Below, in pieces: positions 42,006-49,091 of a stretch of 64,000 bases of DNA. The position numbers and the translations under genes were made by a program. The DNA comes from Candidatus Omnitrophota bacterium (GTDB lineage: Bacteria; Omnitrophota; Gorgyraeia; Tantalellales; Tantalellaceae), in assembly GCA_014728045.1 (NCBI GenBank), contig WJMH01000007.1:62001-126000 (forward strand), given 5' to 3'. The first letter of the stretch is position 1. Every line of letters begins with the position of its first letter. The notes beneath the pieces are model-generated. The model worked only from the letters and a program-made list of their open reading frames with translations, ran no database searches and had not been told where the DNA came from.

Positions 42006-42497
42006 TCAACCGTCTATCTTGATTATCTCAGAACGGATATCATCCCCTTCTATTTCTATTATGCCTATCGAACGATAAGGGGAAAAGACCGTATCTGTAG
42101 GGCTTCCGGGATTAAACAGAAGAACTCCGCCCTTTCTCTCGTTGCGCGGATTATGGGAATGTCCGAATATGATTATATCGGCCTTCTTGCCGAAAGCCTC
42201 CCTGACTATCTGCCACACCTTCATAGCCGGACCGCGGCCGTGCATGACACCGATCTTCTTTCCGGCAAACTCGAAAAATAATTTTTCGGGAAGTTTCTCC
42301 CGCACCTCATGCCCGTCCATGTTGCCTCTGACGGCCTTTGTCTCGGCAATTTTCTCAAGTTCGGTCAATACTGACAGGCTGACAAGGTCACCCGCATGGA
42401 TTATCAGGTCGCATCCCTTGAAATTCTCATAAACCTGTGGGGGAAGTTTTTTGGCGGAAACGGGAATATGTGTGTCGGCTATAACGCCAATTTTCAT
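42006..42497 (-). CDS. YfcE/MJ0936-type metallophosphoesterase
   Basis: 163 residues. Motifs of the calcineurin-like superfamily: GVIADTHIP, LIIHAGDLVS, AVRGNMDGHE, GVMHGRGP (usually HGH), FGHSHNPRNE and FNPGSPTD. All metal ligands appear present. Members hydrolyse phosphodiesters in vitro; the physiological substrate is unknown. Its ATG overlaps the stop of the ATPase gene by four bases. Confidence 0.9.
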   Translation of the reverse strand: MKIGVIADTHIPVSAKKLPPQVYENFKGCDLIIHAGDLVSLSVLTELEKIAETKAVRGNMDGHEVREKLPEKLFFEFAGKKIGVMHGRGPAMKVWQIVREAFGKKADIIIFGHSHNPRNERKGGVLLFNPGSPTDTVFSPYRSIGIIEIEGDDIRSEIIKIDG

Positions 42498-44134
42498 AAT
42501 ACCAGCTCAAATTTGCCGTACAAACGCAGTATCTTATTAAGCTGCTGAATATCCCATACCCAGATATTCTGTTCTTTCGCCAGCAGGAACGCGTTCTGTT
42601 CAATACCCTTCAGGGATATGAATATCTTCCGTATTACCTTGGATCTTTCACCCTTGAAACGGACGTCGTTCAAGTTATAAATATCGTACTCTTCGGTGAT
42701 GTCGCCCGTTTTGACATGGCATACCCATTTTTTTGTTTTGACGGTACCGCTTATCTGAAAAACATTTTCTCCGAAAGACTGAACCTCCACTTTTTCGAAT
42801 TTCGGAAGGACCCTGTCTTTTATGCTGACTTTCGCCTTTTCACCGGAGAAACTCGAGAACAGTTCGGATATAACATCAACTATGCTCTTGGAGCTGAACC
42901 TGCAATAACGGCTGTAGTCCTCCTCGAACATACGCTTGAATTCCAGGTATTTTATATCCAAATCATCAACTACCGTGCGGGTTTTCATGCTGTAAACGCA
43001 TCTTAACCAGTACTCGAAGAGCTTGTCATCGATCTTATAGAAGATACCGCTATTGTATACCAGGTCCATGTCCTGCAGTTTCTGGAGTTTCCTGCCCAGA
43101 TCCTTGTCCGTCCTGCCCAGGTCATCCTGGATAGCCTTGGTGGTACTGTTACCCCTTGCAAGCGCGATAAGAAGCGGTATGAACTTCCTTCGGGATTTTT
43201 TCTCAAGGAAGAAATTCACGCTGTTGGAGAAATACTGGTTCAGTATTCCGCTGGATTCATACAGAAGTTCCGCAAAAGTGTCCAAAAGATGCTCCTTGGC
43301 GTCGGCATTCTCCTTATTCCGCTTCATTACCTCGGAAAACTTATTGGCCAGTGTTTCAAGATAGAAAGGACTGCCCTGTGATATCTGGATAAGATAGTTG
43401 CGGATATTCTCATAAGAAGCCTTGTCAACATCCTCAATCTTGTCGGAGATAAAGGACCGCGCCGTCTGATTATCGAAACCATTGACCTCAAGTATTTCGA
43501 AGTTGCCGAAAAGAAGGGATAGTTTATCGGAAAGTATCTCTTTAAGAAGACTCTTCTGGGAGCTGGAGACTATATACATGGTATTTTTCTGGACCATGAT
43601 GAATTTCCCGAAAGTCTGGAAGGGCCTTCTTAAGGAAAAATTCGAAAGGTTATGGAATTCATCCAGAATGACCAGACAGCTCTTGCCGGTCTCCTCCTTG
43701 AAAACCGAGGTCAGGGCAAGCACCCTTTCATAAGCCATGTTCGTTTTGCGCTGTTTGAGGGCCTTCATAACCTGCTCGGCAGACCCGACGGTCCTGGGGA
43801 TCAGGCGGCGGCATGACTTCTTGAGTTTCTTGAAATCCTCATTGGGCCTTTCACCGATCGATTTAAGGTATTGGTAAAACAAAGATCCCATGAAACGCAT
43901 GCAGAAATTATTGAAATCCTCCTCCCCCATCTCGATGTAAAGAGGGATTATCTCTGAATCCTCGACGTTCATGAGAAAATGCCGGAGTACTGAGGATTTT
44001 CCCGCGAGCATGGGGCCGGTAAGAGCCAAGTTCTGGCGGTAACCGCCTTTAAGAGCCGTGACTCGCTTGTGAAGCGTTGCCAGAACTTCTTCTCTTCCAA
44101 AAAATTTCTTGCCGAAGACAGGCTCAATAAACAT
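42494..44134 (-). CDS. Archaeal-type AAA ATPase (pfam01637/STAND-like)
   Basis: 546 residues from ATG 44134; no ribosome binding site is evident and TTG 44167 is an alternative. An N-terminal P-loop domain begins FGREEVLATLHKRV with Walker A LTGPMLAGKSSVLRH and Walker B CLVILDEFHNLS. A winged-helix segment follows (NSTTKAIQDDLGRTDKDLGR, KLQKLQDMDLVYN), then a C-terminal domain (VWDIQQLNKIL) like DUF234-type nuclease-fold ends. Such ATPases are common in archaea and candidate phyla; their function is mostly unknown. It heads the operon that includes the exchanger, dGTPase and HD-GYP genes and has a striking promoter. Confidence 0.75.
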   Translation of the reverse strand: MFIEPVFGKKFFGREEVLATLHKRVTALKGGYRQNLALTGPMLAGKSSVLRHFLMNVEDSEIIPLYIEMGEEDFNNFCMRFMGSLFYQYLKSIGERPNEDFKKLKKSCRRLIPRTVGSAEQVMKALKQRKTNMAYERVLALTSVFKEETGKSCLVILDEFHNLSNFSLRRPFQTFGKFIMVQKNTMYIVSSSQKSLLKEILSDKLSLLFGNFEILEVNGFDNQTARSFISDKIEDVDKASYENIRNYLIQISQGSPFYLETLANKFSEVMKRNKENADAKEHLLDTFAELLYESSGILNQYFSNSVNFFLEKKSRRKFIPLLIALARGNSTTKAIQDDLGRTDKDLGRKLQKLQDMDLVYNSGIFYKIDDKLFEYWLRCVYSMKTRTVVDDLDIKYLEFKRMFEEDYSRYCRFSSKSIVDVISELFSSFSGEKAKVSIKDRVLPKFEKVEVQSFGENVFQISGTVKTKKWVCHVKTGDITEEYDIYNLNDVRFKGERSKVIRKIFISLKGIEQNAFLLAKEQNIWVWDIQQLNKILRLYGKFELVL

Positions 44135-44226
44135 AACTAAAAAATGAGGATGAATTGAACAGGCCAAGAGCAGGCATTGAATTCGAATGTCTACCCGTCC
44201 CGCTTATAAAATATAATAAAAAAAAT

Positions 44227-44254
44227 ATTGTCCCGCCAATCAAGGCGCGACAAT
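44227..44254 (-). promoter_or_regulatory. Palindrome at the transcription start of the ATPase operon
   Basis: Minus strand: ATTGTC-G-CGCC, TTGATT, GGCG-G-GACAAT, ten paired positions per arm with one mismatch, followed by eight T. It begins one base after the -10 box, spanning about -2 to +25. It could be an operator for a dimeric repressor or an early attenuator hairpin; because its first bases are probably not transcribed, the operator reading is slightly favoured. I do not recognise the site. Confidence 0.65.
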
Positions 44255-44255
44255 T

Positions 44256-44283
44256 ATTATAAATCTTTAGCGATGGTTGTCAA
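44256..44283 (-). promoter_or_regulatory. Near-consensus promoter of the ATPase operon
   Basis: On the minus strand TTGACA (44283-44278), 16 bases, TATAAT (44261-44256), both boxes exact. The -35 box lies inside the palindrome GGTTGTCAACC (44275-44285). The transcript would have a leader of about 115 bases before the ATPase ATG. Confidence 0.82.
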
Positions 44284-44363
44284 CCGTTGAAAAATATTTT
44301 TAATTTCGTGACGTGATCAAAAAATGAAAAAAGTCCTTGACTAAGCCCCTTAAATTATCGCAC

Positions 44364-44383
44364 GTTACAGTTGAGCCTGTAAC
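44364..44383. repeat. Inverted repeat GTTACAG-N6-CTGTAAC
   Basis: Perfect seven-base arms about 80 bases upstream of the ATPase promoter and 58 bases after the kptA stop. It has operator-like geometry and no T-run. A regulator site is possible; I see nothing else in 44135-44441 besides this, the promoter and the start-site palindrome. Confidence 0.4.
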
Positions 44384-44441
44384 CCCCATGAAACAAGGGC
44401 CGTGGAGAATATTTTTGCGGAACGAATGGAAAAGTAAGTTC

Positions 44442-44999
44442 TTAACCCTCTCCGCTTTCTTCGATAAACTCCGCCGGCACATGATCAACAAGAAACACGC
44501 TCCCGGCTTTGTAGAACTTTATGCCCTCTTCTGCGGCCCTGGCCGACAATATCCGGAGAACCACCGGTTCAGGATCATGCCTGTTCCCGACCGCATAGGC
44601 GTCACTGGATGAAAGGCTGAGATGCACGTATTTGCGTCCCATCGGATGAAGGCCAGAGGCTAGTATCTTGTTCGCGTTCTGCCTGGAAGTTCCATGAAAA
44701 AGAGCTTCGGGGGGGTCTGTCTGTTCACCAGTCGGCAGAACATCATATGAGTGGCCGTATCTGGCACGGATCCTTCTTTCTTTGATCTCGAAACGGCCTT
44801 TGGGATCGCTTTCAACAAGTTCGAGGAGCTCCTCGCCGGTAAAACCCTTATGCCTTTTTTTCAACAAGTTCAGGATTTCCGTAAGGCTCACGAAACCGTT
44901 TTTGCCCGGCTGGAGATGATACTTACCGGGATCATGCCTGAGAACATACGAGAGGAATTTACTGATCCTTATCTTTTTATCCTGGAAATTCCTCATCAT
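44442..44999 (-). CDS. kptA: RNA 2'-phosphotransferase KptA/Tpt1
   Basis: 185 residues. Transfers an internal RNA 2'-phosphate to NAD+, giving ADP-ribose 1''-2''-cyclic phosphate. Motifs: RISKFLSYVLRHDPGKYHL, IRARYGHSYDV, LFHGTSRQNANKILASGL, RKYVHLSLS and VVLRI. The Arg-His-Arg-Arg set of catalytic residues appears kept. Fungi use it in tRNA splicing; the substrate in bacteria is not known. It follows a small hypothetical gene by 12 bases. Confidence 0.93.
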   Translation of the reverse strand: MMRNFQDKKIRISKFLSYVLRHDPGKYHLQPGKNGFVSLTEILNLLKKRHKGFTGEELLELVESDPKGRFEIKERRIRARYGHSYDVLPTGEQTDPPEALFHGTSRQNANKILASGLHPMGRKYVHLSLSSSDAYAVGNRHDPEPVVLRILSARAAEEGIKFYKAGSVFLVDHVPAEFIEESGEG

Positions 45000-45011
45000 T
45001 CACCGGATTTA

Positions 45012-45281
45012 TCATGGCCGAGCGGGGAACTGCGCCTTTTTAACAGGTCTGATCAGTTTGAAGGTGCGCGCAGAAACACGCCTGAAAAATTCGTCATGCC
45101 CGCCGGGGTTACCCTTCCTGTGCTTGTATAGATACGCATAATATGTGCCGTCACCGAAACCGGGACAGGCTTTCCTGAAATCATCCTCCGTGAAGGGTTC
45201 CTTCAGTCTTCCCTGTTCTACCGCTTCGACGATAGCTTTATATACTTTTTTCCCGGCCACGTACGCCCCCCGAGGGTTCAA
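45012..45281 (-). CDS. Small hypothetical protein upstream of kptA
   Basis: 89 residues from a TTG at 45281 that overlaps the stop of the channel gene; a GTG at 45260 preceded by GGGGGG would give 82 residues and is a fair alternative. The protein is basic, with a helical start (AGKKVYKAIVEAVEQGRLKE) and an aromatic middle (GFGDGTYYAYLYKHRKGNPG), compatible with a small helix-turn-helix or RNA-binding protein. No family recognised. Its position directly before kptA suggests a shared RNA task, as inference. Confidence 0.5.
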   Translation of the reverse strand: MNPRGAYVAGKKVYKAIVEAVEQGRLKEPFTEDDFRKACPGFGDGTYYAYLYKHRKGNPGGHDEFFRRVSARTFKLIRPVKKAQFPARP

Positions 45282-45958
45282 ACCCCGTTATTCTCGTTCA
45301 ATTGATGAAGATACATCCCGACAAGCCTTGAAATAAGCAGTGCCGTGAATAAAACACCTGTTACCGCTTCCAGTATCGCCAGGGACTGGGCGCGTATGTT
45401 AACAGGTGTTATGTCCCCGTACCCAAGAGTGGTGAGAGTGCCGAAACTGTAATAATTGAACATGGACCAGCTCCTCTGGTAAGTGTGCAGCAATTGATCG
45501 CTTATCTTGAATGAACCCGGCTTAGTTCTTTCCACTATAGTGTACAGAAGGCTCCATCCGAAACCCAACATGAGGTAAACGCATGCTGCTCCCGCAAGGA
45601 TATCTGCCGTTACTTTCCTGGCTTTCATCAGATGGAGAAGCACGCAGAAGATCGTATAGAAAACGAACAATATTATGAGCGAATAAGTAGCAATATCGAA
45701 CCAGCCCCTGAGAACCGTGCCTTCGGGGATCATCTGATCCACCCAGAGAACTAATACAGAAGGTACCGCCAGGAAAATGGATATTGTCAATCGCCTTCTG
45801 TCGCCTCCGCTGGCCACGTAAACACCGGCGACAAGGACTATGGTGAAAAATAAAGCAAGTAGCTTGCCTGACCATACCCCTATTTCGAAAAGAGGATATG
45901 CAAAAAGGATGAAAAGAAGGCTAACGAGAAGATAGAAAAAAGCGCCTTTTCTGCCCAT
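45278..45958 (-). CDS. Two-pore-helix type potassium channel (Ion_trans_2)
   Basis: 226 residues. About six hydrophobic segments; the last two flank the pore helix and selectivity filter NYYSFGTLTTLGYGDITPVN with the K+ signature TLGYGD. The first four segments are not a charged voltage sensor. There is no RCK or cyclic-nucleotide domain after the pore; the C-terminal tail is only about 20 residues (LVGMYLHQLNENNGV). A GGAGGAG site precedes the ATG. Confidence 0.88.
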   Translation of the reverse strand: MGRKGAFFYLLVSLLFILFAYPLFEIGVWSGKLLALFFTIVLVAGVYVASGGDRRRLTISIFLAVPSVLVLWVDQMIPEGTVLRGWFDIATYSLIILFVFYTIFCVLLHLMKARKVTADILAGAACVYLMLGFGWSLLYTIVERTKPGSFKISDQLLHTYQRSWSMFNYYSFGTLTTLGYGDITPVNIRAQSLAILEAVTGVLFTALLISRLVGMYLHQLNENNGV

Positions 45959-45995
45959 ATATTCTCCTCCCCGCCGCTAATGAACGACTCGATCA

Positions 45996-46226
45996 CTAAC
46001 CCTTGATATGCCAGTGAATGAACCTTCCGATCAGATACAGAACGTACAAGAACACGAATATAAAAGAAATGGCTATTTCACCGGAAACGTCTTCCGTCGG
46101 CGTCAATTCTATTCCCGAAAACTTGAATACCGCACTTCTCAAAAAAAGAAACGCATAAAGCACGGCAACAAAACAAACCAGTACAATGATCTCCCTGAAA
46201 ATAAATCTGATAACATCCCTTAACAT
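45996..46226 (-). CDS. Small two-pass membrane protein (paralogue A)
   Basis: 76 residues with two membrane segments (FREIIVLVCFVAVLYAFLFL; IAISFIFVFLYVLYLIGRFI) joined by a short loop FKFSGIELTPTEDVSG. It shares the loop motif FKxxGIELT and overall layout with the next gene upstream, so the two arose by tandem duplication. No known family recognised. Located before the K+ channel gene in the same direction. Confidence 0.6.
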   Translation of the reverse strand: MLRDVIRFIFREIIVLVCFVAVLYAFLFLRSAVFKFSGIELTPTEDVSGEIAISFIFVFLYVLYLIGRFIHWHIKG

Positions 46227-46248
46227 CGATCAGCTTTCTCGGAACCTT

Positions 46249-46497
46249 CTACCATGGATACACATTCTTTCTGATCCACTGAAAGAGCTTATTCCCCTGG
46301 CAGAGCAGATAAAGGACCAGGAACCCAATAGATACATAAAGCTGAAGTGTTCTGGCATGTTCCCTGGTAAGTTCTATTCCGGTAATCTTGAAAAGAACGA
46401 CCCCGAACAGGATGGTAACGTACAGAAAAACCACGAACATGGTCAAAAAGGCAAGCTCCTTGATAACTATTGGGATTATCTCCCTGAAATCTTTCAT
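46249..46497 (-). CDS. Small two-pass membrane protein (paralogue B)
   Basis: 82 residues. Membrane segments LAFLTMFVVFLYVTILFGVV and LYVSIGFLVLYLLCQ flank FKITGIELTREHARTLQ. Paralogue of the protein encoded 22 bases downstream. The pair could form a small membrane complex; function unknown. Confidence 0.6.
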   Translation of the reverse strand: MKDFREIIPIVIKELAFLTMFVVFLYVTILFGVVLFKITGIELTREHARTLQLYVSIGFLVLYLLCQGNKLFQWIRKNVYPW

Positions 46498-46559
46498 GCA
46501 ACAGCCCCGCTTTCACATCCCATAAAATTAATTATAATGTTATTCAACCCCGTTGCAAG

Positions 46560-47177
46560 CTACTCAAGCTCGAGCACGACTTTGCCTTTATCACTCGATA
46601 AAGTCACACTATATTGGGTTATCTCGGTGATCTTCGCTCCCCCGACCGTATCGCCCACACCGGCTATCTCATTGTTAATGATAGCTTTAGCATTATCCTG
46701 TGAAAATATTATACCGGAGAGCCTGTATCCACCGTTAGAGCTGGGGGCCTTGTCTTTTGTAGATGATTTATAACGTGACCTGATCGCTCTCATCTTCGTA
46801 AGCATAGAATCCGGCGGAAGGTATCCGCGTATTCTTTCGATGGGAATACCTCTGCCGTTAAGAAAAAGCGTGGTCGGATAGGCTTTAATATTGTATTTCC
46901 TTACAAGGCCCCTATGCCTGCTGCCGTCCACCTTGACGCAAATAAAATTATCTGCCTCCTTTTGAACAGCTCCATTGGAATAAGTATCCCTGTCCATCTT
47001 CTTACACCACCCGCACCAATCGGTATAAAAATCAACAAGAACGGGCTTACCGCTCGCGCTCGCTTTTTTGATCGCTCTATCCAGATCTCTGTGCCACTGC
47101 AGAGCCTCTGCGGTCGAGGCGAGAATCATAATCACTAGAATAGATAACAAAAAGGTCCTAAATAAGTTCTTATTCAT
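46560..47177 (-). CDS. Periplasmic thioredoxin-like protein fused to a GspB-type domain
   Basis: 205 residues from ATG 47177, which begins a signal peptide (NKNLFRTFLLSILVIMILAS, cleavage near TAEA). The thioredoxin domain (~30-135) has the redox pair in DFYTDWCGWCKKMDRDTY and the cis-Pro segment KAYPTTLFLNG. Residues ~150-205 (LSGIIFSQDNAKAIINNEIA, then VGDTVGGAKITEI) align well with the C-terminal domain of the ExeB-like protein at 32731-33384. The Cys-Gly-Trp-Cys site suggests a DsbD-gamma-like or thiol-reducing role. Linking this to type II secretion is inference from the shared domain. Confidence 0.82.
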   Translation of the reverse strand: MNKNLFRTFLLSILVIMILASTAEALQWHRDLDRAIKKASASGKPVLVDFYTDWCGWCKKMDRDTYSNGAVQKEADNFICVKVDGSRHRGLVRKYNIKAYPTTLFLNGRGIPIERIRGYLPPDSMLTKMRAIRSRYKSSTKDKAPSSNGGYRLSGIIFSQDNAKAIINNEIAGVGDTVGGAKITEITQYSVTLSSDKGKVVLELE

Positions 47178-47243
47178 ATAAATGAATATACCTGATGTGG
47201 GCATGTGTGACAAATCCCAAAGCAAAAGTGCTGGATAAATAAA

Positions 47244-47277
47244 AAACCGGGGATCTTGATAATTTGATCCCCGGTTT
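47244..47277 (-). terminator. Intrinsic terminator after the small exported paralogues
   Basis: Minus strand: 12-base arms AAACCGGGGATC / GATCCCCGGTTT, ten-base loop, then TTTATTTATCC. It lies 26 bases after the stop at 47303. Confidence 0.85.
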
Positions 47278-47302
47278 TCGGACAATCAGTCTTGAGAGTG
47301 AT

Positions 47303-47617
47303 TTACTGTTTTCGACCTGTTACGGTCTTGCCTGTATTTACAGTAGCGTCGTGTATCGTCTTTCCGCCTTTATTTACCGGATCAGTAACTATTTTTTCCG
47401 GTTTGTCCTTACCGGTAATAGCGTTCCAAAACGCAACGATCGGGCTTACGGCCGTTTCAGCAGTGCCTTGAGTGGCTTTACCCACTGTGTTTACGCTGCC
47501 TGTTACTACGTTGCCAGTATACTCTACCGGATCATCCGCCTTATCCTGAGCCATCACCGGCAATGAATATGCGCACAGAACAGCCACTACTAAACAAAAG
47601 ATCAAACCTCTTTTCAT
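47303..47617 (-). CDS. Small exported protein (paralogue A)
   Basis: 104 residues. Signal peptide (GLIFCLVVAVLCAYSLPVMA) followed by a low-complexity Gly/Thr/Val/Lys-rich mature part: TGNVVTGSVNTVGKATQGTA, then DKPEKIVTDPVNKGGKTIHD and NTGKTVTGRKQ. No Cys and no membrane segment. It shares the same segment order with its upstream neighbour. Family unknown; an abundant periplasmic or surface protein is plausible. GAGAG precedes the ATG. Confidence 0.62.
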   Translation of the reverse strand: MKRGLIFCLVVAVLCAYSLPVMAQDKADDPVEYTGNVVTGSVNTVGKATQGTAETAVSPIVAFWNAITGKDKPEKIVTDPVNKGGKTIHDATVNTGKTVTGRKQ

Positions 47618-47647
47618 GGTACTCTCCTTCCTGTTTTCCGGTCAGGT

Positions 47648-47953
47648 TCATTCGACTTTCTGACCGGTTACGGTCTTTCCCGTATCTCGAGTAGCATCAT
47701 ACACTGTTTCACCGCCTTTTTCAACAGGAGAAGTTATTATTTTATCCGGGGTCTCCTTTCCCTGCATGCTTTTACCCATCGCTTCCACAGGAGAAGCAAC
47801 TGTTTTAGCGGTCCCTTCGGCAGCTTTGCCTACGGTTTTCACAGAACCTGAGATTACATTTGTAACCGGGTTATCCGCTTCTTCGGCTATCACCGCAAAA
47901 TTCAATACACAACTGAAGCTGATAATGATGGAGATAACTATAATAGTCTTCAT
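47648..47953 (-). CDS. Small exported protein (paralogue B)
   Basis: 101 residues from ATG 47953 with AGGAGGGG upstream; the frame to 47983 is longer but has no ribosome binding site. Signal peptide MKTIIVISIIISFSCVLNFA, then NPVTNVISGSVKTVGKAAEG, ETPDKIITSPVEKGGETVYD and DTGKTVTGQKVE. Clearly a tandem duplicate of the downstream gene. Function unknown. Confidence 0.62.
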   Translation of the reverse strand: MKTIIVISIIISFSCVLNFAVIAEEADNPVTNVISGSVKTVGKAAEGTAKTVASPVEAMGKSMQGKETPDKIITSPVEKGGETVYDATRDTGKTVTGQKVE

Positions 47954-48077
47954 TTTTCCCCTCCTATTGTTAAATATTCCCAAAAATCCCCTTACAATAT
48001 CAAGTATACCCGCAAAATCCGCTCAAGTTTCCTACTTTTTGCAATATTTACTTGCCGGAGAAATCACAATAGTCATA

Positions 48078-48112
48078 GAAAAAAAGCCCCTTGAAGTGTC
48101 TCCAAGGGGCTT
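48078..48112 (-). terminator. Strong terminator after tRNA-Gly
   Basis: Minus strand: ten-base arms AAGCCCCTTG / CAAGGGGCTT, nine-base loop, then TTTTTT. It ends the long 59041-48118 transcription unit. Confidence 0.92.
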
Positions 48113-48117
48113 ATATC

Positions 48118-48191
48118 TGGAGCGAGTGAGGGGAATCGAACCCCCGTAGCCAGCTTGGGAAGCTGGTGTACTGCCATTGTACTACACTCGC
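48118..48191 (-). tRNA. tRNA-Gly (anticodon CCC), CCA encoded
   Basis: 74 bases. Acceptor arms GCGAGTG / CACTCGC, discriminator T and an encoded CCA (48120-48118). The anticodon stem CCAGC / GCTGG encloses TTCCCAA, giving anticodon CCC for GGG codons. The T arm is GGGGG-TTCGATT-CCCCT-like with the TTCGA core. Its first base is the G of the TAG stop codon of the pfkB-family gene upstream, so both come from one transcript. Confidence 0.97.
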
Positions 48192-49090
48192 TAAAACCTG
48201 GTCAATTTTTCAAAGTGTCTTATCCTGCGCTGCACGTCAGCGGGCTTGGTCTTCAAAAGACCGTCAGCGGAAAATCTTTCAACCGCGAAAGATGCCATTA
48301 TACTACCATATACAAGTGCCCTTCTCAAGACCTTATCGGTGATTCTGGAATGCTTGGATATATAACCCAGCATCCCACCTGCAAAGGTATCGCCTGCGCC
48401 TGTCGGGTCCTTGATCGTCTCCAGAAGATATGCGGGGACCATAAAGCGAAGCCCCTCTGAAAAGAAAAGCGCCCCGTGTTCACCTTTTTTGATAACGATC
48501 ATCTTCGTGCCTTTGGAGGCTATGAACCTGGCAGCTTCAATCAGATTGGTCTCACCTGAGATCTGACGCGCTTCAGCATCGTTCAAAAGGAAAAGGTCCA
48601 CTTTTCCGAGCAGTTTCAGCAAAGACTTTCTGCTGTTCTCGATCCAGAGATTCATAGTATCACACGCCACCAAACCCGTGGGATTTATCTGGTGAAAGAT
48701 GTAGCTCTGCAATTCAGGATCGATATTCGCAAGTAAAAGATTGCACTTTGAGCTGACATTCTTGGGTATCACCGGCCTGAAATCATCAAAAACGCCAAGC
48801 CGCGTATCGAGCGTCTCGGCATAGTTCATGTCATAACGGTATTTCGCCTTCCACCTGAAGGTCTTCCCCCTTTTTTTCTCCAATCCGGTTATGTCGATAT
48901 TCCTCTTCTTGAAAAGCCTGATATATTTCTGCGGAAAATCCGAGCCCACAACGCTTATAAGGTTGACAGGGGTGTAAAAAGAAGCACTTATGGAAGCGTA
49001 TGTGGCAGACCCTCCCAGTATCTCTTCCTTTTTACCGAAAGGGGTTTCAATGCTGTCCAATGCGGTCGATCCGATAACTGTAAGTTTCAT
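48191..49090 (-). CDS. PfkB-family sugar or nucleoside kinase
   Basis: 299 residues, ribokinase fold. N-terminal VIGSTALDSIETPFGKKEEI with the GGSATYAS substrate element and C-terminal signature DPTGAGDTFAGGMLG containing the catalytic Asp and anion hole. The substrate cannot be told from sequence. Because gmhA and rfaE2 are in the same operon without a heptose-7-phosphate kinase, that reaction is one candidate, but thiC and thiD2 are the closer neighbours, so a pyrimidine or sugar substrate is equally open. It starts one base after the thiC stop, and its stop overlaps tRNA-Gly. Confidence 0.88.
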   Translation of the reverse strand: MKLTVIGSTALDSIETPFGKKEEILGGSATYASISASFYTPVNLISVVGSDFPQKYIRLFKKRNIDITGLEKKRGKTFRWKAKYRYDMNYAETLDTRLGVFDDFRPVIPKNVSSKCNLLLANIDPELQSYIFHQINPTGLVACDTMNLWIENSRKSLLKLLGKVDLFLLNDAEARQISGETNLIEAARFIASKGTKMIVIKKGEHGALFFSEGLRFMVPAYLLETIKDPTGAGDTFAGGMLGYISKHSRITDKVLRRALVYGSIMASFAVERFSADGLLKTKPADVQRRIRHFEKLTRF

Positions 49091-49091
49091 T

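Noticed and set aside
44300-44491. 63-codon frame upstream of the ATPase promoter
   Set aside because: It starts inside kptA on the same strand in another frame, has no ribosome binding site and resembles no known protein.
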